Source: Massilia cavernae
Lineage (GTDB): Bacteria; Pseudomonadota; Gammaproteobacteria; Burkholderiales; Burkholderiaceae_D
Length of the DNA: 39,491 bases
Assembly (NCBI RefSeq): GCF_003590855.1
Contig: NZ_QYUP01000112.1
Coordinates: forward strand, 1 to 39,491
Direction of reading: 5' to 3'
The notes under the pieces were generated by a model. The model did no database searches. It was not told the DNA's origin and saw nothing but the letters and a program-made list of their open reading frames with translations. This document shows positions 16,095-24,742 of the stretch, piece after piece; position 1 is the stretch's first letter; every line of letters starts with the position of its first letter. Both the position numbers and the translations under genes were made by a program.

Positions 16095-16388
16095 TTGATG
16101 AAGAGGCCACTCATTGAGTATAATCAACGACTAATTTTGTCGACTCCGGCTGTGTTTGCCTAAAAAATGGGCGAACGAAGCAGCGGCGCGTCGAGCGCAA
16201 TAGCAAGCCAGCGGTCACCGGTGTGTTTTCGCCGCCGTGAACGATGACAGGTTCCACCGGGTTCGCCGCATTTTGCGCGACTTTCCGGTATGGGGCCTTT
16301 TTGTGCGATGGATTTGGAGCGGCGGCGATTGCGGCAAGGGTCGCCGGACGTTTAAAAATATTTTTATCTTTGGGTGGTTGGGGAAAAC
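16095..16388 (+). promoter_or_regulatory. Promoter and long untranslated leader of the cytochrome oxidase operon
   Basis: The 362-base gap 16027-16388 has no gene. It contains TTGATG (16095-16100) and a perfect TATAAT (16119-16124) separated by 18 bases, a good sigma-70 promoter. Transcription from it would start near 16131 and leave about 258 bases before coxB. GGCGAAC (16169-16175) and GTTCGCC (16261-16267) are complementary and could pair across the leader, and an AT-rich stretch lies just before the coxB ribosome site. No known riboswitch was recognised. Confidence 0.55.
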
Positions 16389-17576
16389 ATGACATATGCA
16401 AAGCGACTTCAAGCCTTGATGCTCGGTCTGGCTGTTACGGCAGCCGGCATCCCAGCATTGGCTGTGGCACAGGTGCAGGGGCGTCCGTTCGAGAATCAGT
16501 TGAATCTGCAGATGCCTGTGACGCGGATTGCGGCCGAGATCGACACCTTGCACACCTGGATGATGATCGTCTGCCTGGTGATCTTCGTCGCCGTGTTCGG
16601 CGTGATGTTCTATTCGGTGTTCAAGCACCGCCGTTCGCTGGGCCACAAGCCGGCGACCTTTCACGAGTCGACCGCAGTTGAAATCGCCTGGACCGTCGTT
16701 CCTTTCCTGATCGTTATCGGCATGGCGCTGCCGGCGACCAAGACCGTGGTGGCGATGAAGGACACCTCCAACGCCGACCTGACCATCAAGGTCACCGGCA
16801 TGCAGTGGAAGTGGGGCTATGACTACCTGAAGGGCGAAGGCGAGGGCATCTCCTTCCTGTCGACCCTGTCGACCCCGCGTTCGCAAGTGGGCGCGCCTGG
16901 CGTGCCTGCGACCGAACAGCGCACCGAGAACTACCTGATGGAAGTGGACAACGAAATGGTTGTCCCGGTTAACAAGAAGGTCCGCATCGTGCTGACCGCG
17001 AACGACGTGATCCACGCATGGATGATCCCTGCGTTCGGCGTCAAGCAGGATGCGATTCCTGGCTTCGTGCGCGACACCTGGTTCAAGTCCGAGAAAATCG
17101 GCGTCTACCGCGGCCAGTGCGCCGAGCTGTGCGGTAAGGAACATGCCTTCATGCCGATCGTCGTGCGCGTCGTCTCCGACGCCGACTACAGCGCATGGGT
17201 AGGCGAGCAGAAGAAGGCAATGGCGGCGCTGGCCGACGACCCGACCAAGGTCTGGACCATCGACGAACTGAAAACCAAGGGCGAAGCTGTCTACAGCGCC
17301 AACTGCGTGGCCTGCCACCAGGCCAACGGCAAGGGCGTGCCAGGCGCGTTCGCAGCGCTGGACGGCTCGGCTAGTGTGAACGGTCCTAAGGCGCACCAGA
17401 TCGACGTGCTGCTGAACGGCCAGAAGACCGGCAAGTACCCTTCGGAAATGCCAGCATGGAAACAACTGTCGGATTCGGATATTGCAGCGGTGATCACCTA
17501 CACCCGCAATAACTGGTCGAACAAGGCATCGGAAAACATCGTTCAACCAGCCGAAGTTCTGGCTGCACGCAAGTAA
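16389..17576 (+). CDS. coxB: Cytochrome c oxidase subunit II with fused cytochrome c domain
   Basis: Subunit II (CtaC) of the aa3-type terminal oxidase, 395 residues from ATG 16389. A signal peptide (about 1-28) is followed by two transmembrane helices and a periplasmic cupredoxin domain. The CuA ligands are in place: His209, Cys244, Cys248, His252 and Met255 in CAELCGKEHAFM. A C-terminal cytochrome c domain is fused on, with CVACH at 306-310 and a distal Met in YPSEMPAW, so it is a caa3-type subunit. A GTG 15 bases upstream is a less likely start. coxA follows after 13 bases. Confidence 0.96.
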   Translation: MTYAKRLQALMLGLAVTAAGIPALAVAQVQGRPFENQLNLQMPVTRIAAEIDTLHTWMMIVCLVIFVAVFGVMFYSVFKHRRSLGHKPATFHESTAVEIAWTVVPFLIVIGMALPATKTVVAMKDTSNADLTIKVTGMQWKWGYDYLKGEGEGISFLSTLSTPRSQVGAPGVPATEQRTENYLMEVDNEMVVPVNKKVRIVLTANDVIHAWMIPAFGVKQDAIPGFVRDTWFKSEKIGVYRGQCAELCGKEHAFMPIVVRVVSDADYSAWVGEQKKAMAALADDPTKVWTIDELKTKGEAVYSANCVACHQANGKGVPGAFAALDGSASVNGPKAHQIDVLLNGQKTGKYPSEMPAWKQLSDSDIAAVITYTRNNWSNKASENIVQPAEVLAARK

Positions 17577-17589
17577 TTAGGAGCTTCAG

Positions 17590-19188
17590 ATGAGCACAAC
17601 ACTCGATCACGCACACGGCCACGACCAGGGCCACGATCACGCGCACGATCATCCGCACGGTTTCCGTCGCTGGTTGTTCGCAACCAACCACAAGGACATC
17701 GGTTCCCTGTACCTGTGGTTCTCGTTCGTCATGCTGCTGTCCGGCGGCGTGCTGGCGCTGATGATTCGCACCGAGCTGTTCCAGCCTGGCCTGCAGTACT
17801 TCAATCCTGAGTTCTTCAACCAGCTGACCACGATGCACGGCCTGGTGATGGTGTTCGGCGCGATCATGCCGGCCTTCGTCGGCTTCGCCAACTGGATGAT
17901 CCCGCTGCAGATCGGCGCATCGGACATGGCGTTCGCGCGCATGAACAACTTCTCGTTCTGGCTGCTGCCGCCTGCGGCGCTGCTGCTGGCCGGCTCGTTC
18001 TTCGTTCCTGGCGGCGCAACCGCGGCCGGCTGGACCCTGTACGCTCCGCTGTCGACCCAGATGGGCCCAGGCATGGACATGGGTATTTTCGCGATGCACC
18101 TGATGGGCGCGTCGTCGATCATGGGTTCGATCAACATCGTCGTCACCATCCTGAACATGCGCGCTCCCGGCATGACCCTGATGAAGATGCCGATGTTCTG
18201 CTGGACCTGGCTGATCACCGCCTACCTGCTGATCGCCGTGATGCCGGTCCTGGCAGGCGCGATCACCATGACCCTGACCGACCGTCACTTCGGCACCTCG
18301 TTCTTTAACGCGGCCGGCGGCGGCGACCCTGTCATGTACCAGCACATCTTCTGGTTCTTCGGCCACCCAGAGGTGTACATCATGATCCTGCCGGCGTTCG
18401 GCATCGTCTCGCAGATCCTGCCGGCGTTCGCACGCAAGCCGCTGTTCGGCTACGCTTCGATGGTGTACGCAACCGCGTCGATCGCGATCCTGTCGTTCAT
18501 CGTCTGGGCGCACCACATGTTCACCACCGGCATGCCGGTGACCAGCCAGCTGTTCTTCATGTACGCCACCATGCTGATCGCGGTTCCGACCGGCGTGAAA
18601 GTGTTCAACTGGGTAGCGACGATGTGGAAGGGCTCGATGACTTTTGAGACCCCGATGCTGTTCTCGGTCGGCTTCATCTTCGTGTTCACCATGGGCGGCT
18701 TCACCGGCCTGATCCTGGCTGTGACCCCGATCGACATCCAGCTGCAGGATACCTACTACGTGGTGGCGCACTTCCACTACGTGCTGGTGGCAGGTTCGCT
18801 GTTCGCGCTGTTCGCAGGCTTCTACTACTGGGGCCCGAAGTGGACCGGTTTCATGTACAACGAGTTCCTCGGCAAGATGCACTTCTGGCTGTCGCTGATC
18901 ACGTTTAACATCACCTTCTTCCCGATGCACTTCCTGGGCCTGGCAGGCATGCCACGCCGCTACGCGGACTACCCGGCGCAGTTCACCGACTTCAACACGA
19001 TCGCCACCATCGGCGCGTTCGGTTTCGGCCTGTCGCAGGTGTTCTTCCTGTTCTTCGTGGTCCTGCCAAGCATCCGTGGCGGCAAGAAGGCAGCGGACAA
19101 GCCATGGGATGGCGCTGAAGGCCTCGAATGGACCGTGCCTAGCCCGGCGCCATTCCACACCTTCGAAACCCCGCCGCTGGTTAAGTAA
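17590..19188 (+). CDS. coxA: Cytochrome c oxidase subunit I
   Basis: Catalytic subunit (CtaD), 532 residues with 12 transmembrane helices, holding heme a, heme a3 and CuB. Ligand regions are visible: [10 protein letters not shown] (heme a), [10 protein letters not shown] (CuB His and cross-linked Tyr), WAHHMFTTG (CuB) and [10 protein letters not shown] (heme a3 and heme a). The N-terminus before the first helix is unusual in being His-rich: eight His between residues 7 and 23, alternating with Asp, Gly and Ala. GGAGC is the ribosome site. It is followed by a GC-rich hairpin and then by assembly genes. Confidence 0.98.
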   Translation: MSTTLDHAHGHDQGHDHAHDHPHGFRRWLFATNHKDIGSLYLWFSFVMLLSGGVLALMIRTELFQPGLQYFNPEFFNQLTTMHGLVMVFGAIMPAFVGFANWMIPLQIGASDMAFARMNNFSFWLLPPAALLLAGSFFVPGGATAAGWTLYAPLSTQMGPGMDMGIFAMHLMGASSIMGSINIVVTILNMRAPGMTLMKMPMFCWTWLITAYLLIAVMPVLAGAITMTLTDRHFGTSFFNAAGGGDPVMYQHIFWFFGHPEVYIMILPAFGIVSQILPAFARKPLFGYASMVYATASIAILSFIVWAHHMFTTGMPVTSQLFFMYATMLIAVPTGVKVFNWVATMWKGSMTFETPMLFSVGFIFVFTMGGFTGLILAVTPIDIQLQDTYYVVAHFHYVLVAGSLFALFAGFYYWGPKWTGFMYNEFLGKMHFWLSLITFNITFFPMHFLGLAGMPRRYADYPAQFTDFNTIATIGAFGFGLSQVFFLFFVVLPSIRGGKKAADKPWDGAEGLEWTVPSPAPFHTFETPPLVK

Positions 19189-19203
19189 TTTAAGCAGTAA
19201 CGA

Positions 19204-19229
19204 AGGCGCCGGCCCTGCGGCCGGCGCCT
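19204..19229. terminator. GC-rich hairpin after coxA
   Basis: A perfect 11-base-pair stem, AGGCGCCGGCC and its complement, with a CTGC loop, begins 16 bases after the coxA stop. No T-run follows, and the next gene starts 21 bases later, so it more likely protects the coxBA mRNA end or attenuates transcription than fully terminates it. Confidence 0.55.
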
Positions 19230-19250
19230 CCGACAGAGTAAGTGATCGCC

Positions 19251-19358
19251 ATGTCTGACCCCAAGAAGCCGAATAACCTCAAGACTGGCCTGCTGATCGG
19301 CGCATTGGCACTGTTTTTCTTCGTCGCCTTTTTCGCCAAGCGGCTTTGGATGAGTTGA
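19251..19358 (+). CDS. Cytochrome oxidase small assembly protein
   Basis: A 35-residue protein: a short polar start (MSDPKKPNNLKTG), one transmembrane helix with an FFF run, and a short basic end (AKRLWMS). Tiny one-helix proteins in exactly this place, between coxA and ctaG, are known in Burkholderiales as cytochrome oxidase small assembly proteins. The stop is one base before the ctaG ATG, so the two are probably translated together. It is below common gene-finding length cut-offs. Role in assembly is inferred from position. Confidence 0.78.
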   Translation: MSDPKKPNNLKTGLLIGALALFFFVAFFAKRLWMS

Positions 19359-19359
19359 A

Positions 19360-19917
19360 ATGAGTAACGAGCAGTCAGGACGTATCCAGCTCAATAAAAA
19401 GATGCTGGGCAAGCTGTTGGTCATCGCAGTGATGATGTTTGGCTTCGGCTACGCACTGATCCCGATGTACAAGCACCTGTGCGAAGTATTGGGAATCAAC
19501 GTGCTGACGCAGCAGGACGGCACGGTGGAGCGCCCCGAGAACACCCAGGTCGACAAGAGCCGCAAGATCACCATCGAACTCGATGGCAATTCGCAGGGTC
19601 CGTGGCGCTTCCGCCCGACCACGCGCAGCATCGAGGTTTACCCGGGCGAGCTGGCCACCGTGATGTACGAAGTGGTCAACACCAAGCCCTACGCAATCAA
19701 GGCGCAGGCGATTCCAAGCTATGCGCCGCAGTCGGCCACGCCGCACTTCATGAAAGTGGAGTGCTTCTGCTTCAAGGAGCAGACCATGGCCGCCAACGAG
19801 GCGAGGCAGATGCCGGTCGTGTTCTACATCGACCCGAAGCTGCCGCGCGAAGTGAAGACGATTACGCTGTCGTACACGTTCTTCGAGATTGCAGGCGCCA
19901 GTACGGCGTCGCGGTAA
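19360..19917 (+). CDS. ctaG: Cytochrome c oxidase assembly protein CtaG/Cox11
   Basis: Copper chaperone that delivers Cu to the CuB site of subunit I, 185 residues. One N-terminal membrane helix (about 16-35) anchors a periplasmic beta-sandwich domain. The copper-binding pair is Cys135 and Cys137 in VECFCFKEQ, and Cys41 sits just after the helix as in other Cox11 proteins. YAPQSATPHFMKVECFCF and the C-terminal ITLSYTFFE are family hallmarks. The start is one base past the stop of the small assembly gene. Confidence 0.96.
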   Translation: MSNEQSGRIQLNKKMLGKLLVIAVMMFGFGYALIPMYKHLCEVLGINVLTQQDGTVERPENTQVDKSRKITIELDGNSQGPWRFRPTTRSIEVYPGELATVMYEVVNTKPYAIKAQAIPSYAPQSATPHFMKVECFCFKEQTMAANEARQMPVVFYIDPKLPREVKTITLSYTFFEIAGASTASR

Positions 19918-19932
19918 AAGGGGAACGCGGCG

Positions 19933-20148
19933 GTGGACGAGAAACAGCAGGCGCAGCGCCGCAATGCGTCCTTCGGCGCCACGATGAAGGCCGTGTTCTG
20001 GTCCTTCTTCGGGATCCGCAAGCGCAAGGATTATGAAAGCGATTCGGCCAGCCTGAACCCGGTCCATGTGATCATCGCCGGGTTGATCGGGGCGGCGATT
20101 TTTATCGGCGTACTGGTAGTGGTGGTGCGGATCGCGGTAGCACAGTAA
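19933..20148 (+). CDS. DUF2970 family small membrane protein
   Basis: A 71-residue protein with a cytoplasmic polar start, the conserved ATMKAVFWSFFGIRKRKDYE segment and one C-terminal transmembrane helix (about 43-66). This matches DUF2970, which sits between ctaG and coxC in many betaproteobacteria; function unknown, presumably oxidase assembly or stability. The start is a GTG at 19933, 15 bases after the ctaG stop. Confidence 0.85.
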   Translation: MDEKQQAQRRNASFGATMKAVFWSFFGIRKRKDYESDSASLNPVHVIIAGLIGAAIFIGVLVVVVRIAVAQ

Positions 20149-20202
20149 ACGTAAGATAACAGCAGCACGACATTCACCGAATACAGTTTTTAGGAGATGA
20201 AG

Positions 20203-21063
20203 ATGAGTTCAACCAAAGCCGCCGCACCGTATTACTTCGTGCCCGGCCCGTCCACCTGGCCTATCGCGGCAGGCATTTCGCTGCTGGTGACGATGATCGG
20301 TGCATCGGGCTGGGTCAATGACGCCTCGTGGGGTCCGGCGACCAATATCGCCGGCATCCTGGCCACCCTGGTGGTGCTGTACTTCTGGTTCGGCGACGCA
20401 ATCAAGGAATCCGAAAGCGGCTTGTACAGCAAGCGCATCGACAATTCCTACCGCTGGTCGATGAGCTGGTTCATCTTCTCGGAAGTGATGTTCTTCGCCG
20501 CCTTCTTCGGCGCGCTGTTCTATGCACGCGCAGTGTCGATGCCATGGCTGGCCGACCTGGACCACAAGATCATCTGGCCCGACTTCGCCGCACACTGGGG
20601 CAGTACCGGTCCTGCCGGCACGATCGAGAGCTTCACCACCATGGGCCCGTTCCCGATCCCGACCATCAACACCGCACTGCTGCTGAGCTCGGGCGTGACG
20701 CTGACCATTTCCCACCATGCACTGCTGGCGGGCAAGCGCGGCAAGACCGCGTTCTGGCTGGCCGCCACCGTGCTGCTGGGCGCAATCTTCATGAGCTTCC
20801 AGGTCTATGAATACATGCACGCTTACAGCGAACTGAACCTGAAGCTGACCTCGGGCATCTACGGCTCGACCTTCTTCATGCTGACCGGCTTCCACGGCTT
20901 CCACGTCACCGTCGGCGCGATCATGCTGGCAGTGGTGCTGTACCGCCTCATGAAGGGCCACTTCACCCCTGAGCACCACTTCGCGTTCGAAGGCGCCGCC
21001 TGGTACTGGCACTTCGTCGACGTCGTCTGGCTCGGCCTGTACGTCATCGTCTACTGGCTGTAA
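20203..21063 (+). CDS. coxC: Cytochrome c oxidase subunit III
   Basis: Subunit III (CtaE) of the aa3 oxidase, 286 residues with seven predicted transmembrane helices. Family sequence: WFIFSEVMFFAAFFGALFYA, containing the conserved Glu, then SFQVYEYMHA, GFHGFHVTVGAIML and the ending FVDVVWLGLYVIVYWL. ATG 20203 is chosen over ATG 20197 because AGGAG (20192-20196) is six bases before the former and directly abuts the latter. It is followed by a strong intrinsic terminator. Confidence 0.96.
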   Translation: MSSTKAAAPYYFVPGPSTWPIAAGISLLVTMIGASGWVNDASWGPATNIAGILATLVVLYFWFGDAIKESESGLYSKRIDNSYRWSMSWFIFSEVMFFAAFFGALFYARAVSMPWLADLDHKIIWPDFAAHWGSTGPAGTIESFTTMGPFPIPTINTALLLSSGVTLTISHHALLAGKRGKTAFWLAATVLLGAIFMSFQVYEYMHAYSELNLKLTSGIYGSTFFMLTGFHGFHVTVGAIMLAVVLYRLMKGHFTPEHHFAFEGAAWYWHFVDVVWLGLYVIVYWL

Positions 21064-21090
21064 TACCCGGAGGGGCCAACCCTCCAACTT

Positions 21091-21130
21091 AAAAAGCCGC
21101 ACGTGGGATAATCCTGCGTGCGGCTTTTTT
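21091..21130 (+). terminator. Rho-independent terminator after coxC
   Basis: AAAAGCCGCACG (ending 21103) pairs with CGTGCGGCTTTT (from 21117), leaving a 13-base loop and a run of T at 21125-21130. This is a clear intrinsic terminator. Because the A-run on the other side mirrors it, it could also act on the minus strand. It divides the oxidase locus into a structural part and an assembly part. Confidence 0.88.
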
Positions 21131-21170
21131 GCCGAAACGCACAAAGCGTCCGAAACAATAGAAATCCCTC

Positions 21171-21371
21171 ATGAAAATCCTCGTCGCCCTCGCCTTCATC
21201 CTCATCATCGCCAGCCTTGGCTCGGCGCTGTTCTTCCTGATGCGCGACAAGGGCAGGAGCCCGCGCACCATGCGCGCGCTGGCGACCCGGGTCGGTTTTT
21301 CGGTGGCCCTGTTCCTGCTGATCCTCGTCGCCAACAAGCTCGGCTGGATCGCGCCGACCGGCATCCGCTAA
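21171..21371 (+). CDS. Twin transmembrane protein (DUF2909)
   Basis: A 66-residue protein with two transmembrane helices (about 2-24 and 42-60) joined by a basic loop, MRDKGRSPRTMRALATRVG. This is the DUF2909 pattern, found upstream of the SURF1 gene in betaproteobacterial oxidase clusters. SURF1 starts eight bases after its stop. Function unknown; a helper role in oxidase assembly is inferred from position. Confidence 0.83.
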   Translation: MKILVALAFILIIASLGSALFFLMRDKGRSPRTMRALATRVGFSVALFLLILVANKLGWIAPTGIR

Positions 21372-21379
21372 GCCATCGC

Positions 21380-22111
21380 ATGCGCACTTTCCGCTTCCGG
21401 CTGATTCCCTTCGTCGCGACCGCGCTGCTGGTCGCGCTGGGGATAGTGCTCGGCCAGTGGCAGGACGGCCGCGCGGCTGAAAAAACGGCGCTGCAGGCCA
21501 AGCTCGACCAGCGCTCGGCATCGAGCCCGCTGGCGCTTGGCGCGCAGCTGCTCGATCCGGAAGCCGCCGACTACCGCAAGGTGTCGGCGACCGGCGAATT
21601 CGTGGCGGGCTGGCCGGTCTTCATGAACAACCGCCCGCAGGCGGGCCGGGTAGGGCTGTACCTGGTGATGCCGCTGCGCCTGGCCGGCACCAACACGCAC
21701 GTACTGGTGGCGCGCGGCTGGCTGGCGCGGCCCACCGGCGCATCGGGCGTGCTGCCCGAATTCGCCACGCCGGGCGGCACCGTCACCGTCACCGGCGTCG
21801 CGCGCGGCTCGATGGGCCGGGTGATGGAACTCGGCACCCCGGCGCCGGTGGCGCCGAAAGCGATCGTGCAGAACCTCGACGTGGCGCAGTTCGCCCAGGC
21901 CAGCGGCCTGGAACTGCAGCCATTTTTTATCGAACAGACCGACCCCGTGCAGCCTGGCGACAAGCTGCTGCGCGACTGGCCGGCCCCGGCCCTGAACGTT
22001 GAAAAACACCAGGGCTATGCTTTCCAATGGTATGCGCTGGCTGTCATGGCGCTGCTGTTCTTTGTGATTACAGGATTCAGACGTGGACCAGAACCAGACC
22101 CAAACCAGTAA
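21380..22111 (+). CDS. SURF1 family cytochrome oxidase biogenesis protein
   Basis: A 243-residue SURF1/Shy1 protein, which helps insert heme A into subunit I. Two membrane helices, one at each end (about 9-24 and 216-234), enclose a periplasmic domain. Conserved segments: LGIVLGQWQDGRAAEK at the first helix end, YRKVSATGEFV, NRPQAGRVGLYLVMPLRL, VLVARGWLAR and the ending HQGYAFQWYALAVMALLFFV, typical of the family. The 3' end overlaps the next gene by 29 bases. Confidence 0.94.
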   Translation: MRTFRFRLIPFVATALLVALGIVLGQWQDGRAAEKTALQAKLDQRSASSPLALGAQLLDPEAADYRKVSATGEFVAGWPVFMNNRPQAGRVGLYLVMPLRLAGTNTHVLVARGWLARPTGASGVLPEFATPGGTVTVTGVARGSMGRVMELGTPAPVAPKAIVQNLDVAQFAQASGLELQPFFIEQTDPVQPGDKLLRDWPAPALNVEKHQGYAFQWYALAVMALLFFVITGFRRGPEPDPNQ

Positions 22112-22691
22112 AACCGCCCAGCGCAAAGGCCGCTGGAAGCTGATGGCCGTGCTGCTCGTATGCGCGGCCCCGTTGCTCGCCTCCTACCTGACCTACTACG
22201 TGATCAAGCCGTCCGGCCGCACCAACTACGGCACGCTGCTGGACCCGCGCGCCCATCCGATCCCGCCGCTGGGCGCGGCCACGCTGGACGGCAAGCCATC
22301 CGGCCTGGAAGCCTACAAGGGCAAGTGGGTCATGCTGAACGTCGATGCGGGCGCATGCGAGCAGGCTTGCCGCGACCAGCTGGTGCAGATGCGCCAGCTG
22401 CGCATCATGACCGGCAAGGACCGCGAGCGCGTCGAACGCGTGTGGCTGATCACCGACAACACCCCGCTCGACACCATGCTGATGAAGGTTATCGAAGGCA
22501 CCGACATGCTGCGCGTGCAGCCGGACGCCGTGACCAAATGGCTGCCGGTGGAGCAGGGCGGCAGCGCGGCCGACCACATCTACCTGATCGACCCGCTCGG
22601 CAACCTGATGATGCGCTTCCCGAAAAACGCCGAGCCTAACAAGGTGAAGAAGGACCTCGGCAAGCTGCTCAAAGCTTCCGCGATCGGCTGA
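22083..22691 (+). CDS. SCO-like thioredoxin-fold membrane protein in the oxidase cluster
   Basis: A 202-residue protein with one N-terminal membrane helix (about 20-41) and a periplasmic thioredoxin-like domain. It has a CxxxC pair (Cys92, Cys96) in DAGACEQACRDQ and a histidine (His165) in DHIYLIDPLGN. These match the three copper ligands of SCO proteins, although the rest differs from the canonical sco1 product encoded at 24743-25324. It probably helps CuA assembly or thiol reduction. GTG 22083 overlaps the SURF1 end by 29 bases; an internal ATG at codon 21 would cut into the helix, so GTG is preferred. Confidence 0.82.
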   Translation: MDQNQTQTSKTAQRKGRWKLMAVLLVCAAPLLASYLTYYVIKPSGRTNYGTLLDPRAHPIPPLGAATLDGKPSGLEAYKGKWVMLNVDAGACEQACRDQLVQMRQLRIMTGKDRERVERVWLITDNTPLDTMLMKVIEGTDMLRVQPDAVTKWLPVEQGGSAADHIYLIDPLGNLMMRFPKNAEPNKVKKDLGKLLKASAIG

Positions 22692-22695
22692 CGCG

Positions 22696-23847
22696 ATGGA
22701 GACCGGTGCACTGCTGTTGCTGGCCCTGAAAGGCCTGTTGGCGGCCAGCCTGCCGCTGGCGATGGTGTGGATGTCGTCGGACGCGAACAGGTACCGCAAG
22801 CTGGTTTGGGTGATCGTGTTCCTGACCTTCGACCTGATCGTGTTCGGCGCCTTCACGCGCCTGACCGATTCGGGCCTGGGCTGCCCCGACTGGCCGGGCT
22901 GCTACGGCGCCGCCAATCCCTTCATCGCGCACGAGCAGATCGTGGCGGCGGAAACCCTGATGCCGACCGGCCCGGTCACCGTGGTCAAGGCCTGGATCGA
23001 AATGACCCACCGCTACCTGGCGATGGGCATCGGCTTCCTGATCATGGCGCTGATGGCGACCAGCTGGATCCAGTGGCGCAAGACGAAGCGCAGCGAATTC
23101 TCGCCGCTGATGCCGACCCTGTTGTTCGTGGCGGTATGCGTGCAGGGCGCCTTCGGCGCCTGGACCGTGACCCTCAAGCTGCAGCCGATGATCGTGACCA
23201 TCCACCTGCTGCTCGGCATGGGGCTGTTGTGCCTGCTCGCGTGGATGGGCGGACGCCAGGACAACGCCATGCATCCGGCGCCAAAGGCCGGCGCCGCAGC
23301 GCCCGCGCTGGCGGCCCTGCGTCCGCTGGCCTTGCTGTCGCTGGTCCTGTTGTTCTTGCAGATCGCGCTGGGCGGCTGGGTAAGCACCAACTACGCCACC
23401 CTGGCCTGCGCCGACTTCCCGCTGTGCGGCGGCAAGCTGGTGCCGGAAATGGACTTCGAACACGGCTTTACGCTGTGGCGCGAACTGGGCAAGACCGCGG
23501 CCGGCCACTACCTGCCGTTCTCCGCGCTGACCGCGATCCACTGGGTGCACCGCAATTTCGCCTTCATCGTGTTCGCGGTGATCGGCTACACGGCGTGGCG
23601 CGCCTGGCCGCATGCGCAGCTGCGCAAGGCCGCGCGCCTGACGGCATTCGCGCTGGCGGCGCAGGCGTTCACCGGCGTCGCCACCGTGTTCTTCAGCTTC
23701 CCGCTGGCCATCGCGGTGCTGCATAATGCGGGCGCCGCGGTGCTGGTGCTGCTGGTGACCATGTTAAACTACAAGATAAAGTATCAACTCGCCACCGCGC
23801 AGCGCACCCCCGCGGTTGCGGGTTCGCCGCAAGCCTCACACCTCTGA
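22696..23847 (+). CDS. ctaA: Heme A synthase CtaA/COX15
   Basis: Membrane enzyme oxidising the heme O methyl group to the formyl group of heme A, 383 residues with eight predicted helices in two repeated halves. Heme-ligand histidines appear in [28 protein letters not shown] and [28 protein letters not shown] and the equivalent CADFPLCGG in the second half carry the family's cysteine pairs. The TGA stop overlaps the ctaB ATG by one base. Confidence 0.96.
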   Translation: METGALLLLALKGLLAASLPLAMVWMSSDANRYRKLVWVIVFLTFDLIVFGAFTRLTDSGLGCPDWPGCYGAANPFIAHEQIVAAETLMPTGPVTVVKAWIEMTHRYLAMGIGFLIMALMATSWIQWRKTKRSEFSPLMPTLLFVAVCVQGAFGAWTVTLKLQPMIVTIHLLLGMGLLCLLAWMGGRQDNAMHPAPKAGAAAPALAALRPLALLSLVLLFLQIALGGWVSTNYATLACADFPLCGGKLVPEMDFEHGFTLWRELGKTAAGHYLPFSALTAIHWVHRNFAFIVFAVIGYTAWRAWPHAQLRKAARLTAFALAAQAFTGVATVFFSFPLAIAVLHNAGAAVLVLLVTMLNYKIKYQLATAQRTPAVAGSPQASHL

Positions 23848-24740
23848 TGATGACCCAAACCGCAACACATAAACCGACCAGCCGCTTTATCCAGTACTGG
23901 ACGCTGACCAAGCCGCGCGTCACCCAGCTGGCGGTCTTTTGCGCCGTGATCGGCATGTTCCTGGCGACCGACGCGCTGCCGCCCTGGCAAACGGTGCTGG
24001 CCGCGACGGCCGGCATCTGGCTGCTGGCGGGCGCCGCGTTCGCGGTCAACTGCATCCTCGAGGCCAAGATCGACGCCCGCATGGCGCGCACCGCGCGCCG
24101 CGCCACCGCCATGGGCGAGCTGACCCACATCCAGACGGTGCTGTTCTCGGCCCTGATCGGCGGCGCCGGCATGTGGATCCTGTACGCCCTGGTCAACCCG
24201 CTGACGATGTGGCTGACCTTCGTCACTTTCGTCGGCTACGCGGTCGTCTACACCCTGATCCTGAAGCCCGCCACGCCGCAGAACATCGTGATCGGCGGCC
24301 TGTCGGGCGCGATGCCTCCGGCGCTGGGCTGGGCCGCGGTGGCCAACGACGTGCCGATGCAGGCGTGGCTGCTGGTGCTGATCATCTTCGTCTGGACCCC
24401 GCCGCACTTCTGGGCGCTGGCGATGTACCGCCGCGAGGACTACGCCCGTTCCGGCCTGCCGATGCTGCCGGTCACCCACGGCATGAACTTCACCGGTTTC
24501 CACGTGTGGCTGTATTCGATCGCGCTGGCCGCGACCACCATGCTGCCCTACATCGTGCGCATGAGCGGCTTGATCTACCTCGCCTCCGCCGTGGTGCTCA
24601 ATGCAATCTTCCTGTGGCACGGCTGGCGCGTCTACAAGCATTACAGCGACATCGTGGCGCGCAAGGCCTTCGCCTGGTCGATCGTCTACCTGTCGCTGCT
24701 GTTCGCGGCGCTGCTGCTCGACCACTACATCAAGCTTTGA
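23847..24740 (+). CDS. ctaB: Heme O synthase (protoheme IX farnesyltransferase)
   Basis: UbiA-superfamily prenyltransferase that adds farnesyl to heme B, making heme O for CtaA. It has 297 residues and about nine helices. Motifs: [12 protein letters not shown] near the start, the first Asp-rich motif [18 protein letters not shown], and [17 protein letters not shown]. The start overlaps the ctaA stop; a second ATG lies immediately after (23850). Also named cyoE in other organisms. Confidence 0.96.
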   Translation: MMTQTATHKPTSRFIQYWTLTKPRVTQLAVFCAVIGMFLATDALPPWQTVLAATAGIWLLAGAAFAVNCILEAKIDARMARTARRATAMGELTHIQTVLFSALIGGAGMWILYALVNPLTMWLTFVTFVGYAVVYTLILKPATPQNIVIGGLSGAMPPALGWAAVANDVPMQAWLLVLIIFVWTPPHFWALAMYRREDYARSGLPMLPVTHGMNFTGFHVWLYSIALAATTMLPYIVRMSGLIYLASAVVLNAIFLWHGWRVYKHYSDIVARKAFAWSIVYLSLLFAALLLDHYIKL

Positions 24741-24742
24741 TC

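Noticed and set aside
17494..19158. 554-residue open frame on the minus strand opposite coxA
   Set aside because: coxA has all its metal ligands. The antisense frame has only low-complexity charged sequence and no family match that I recognise.
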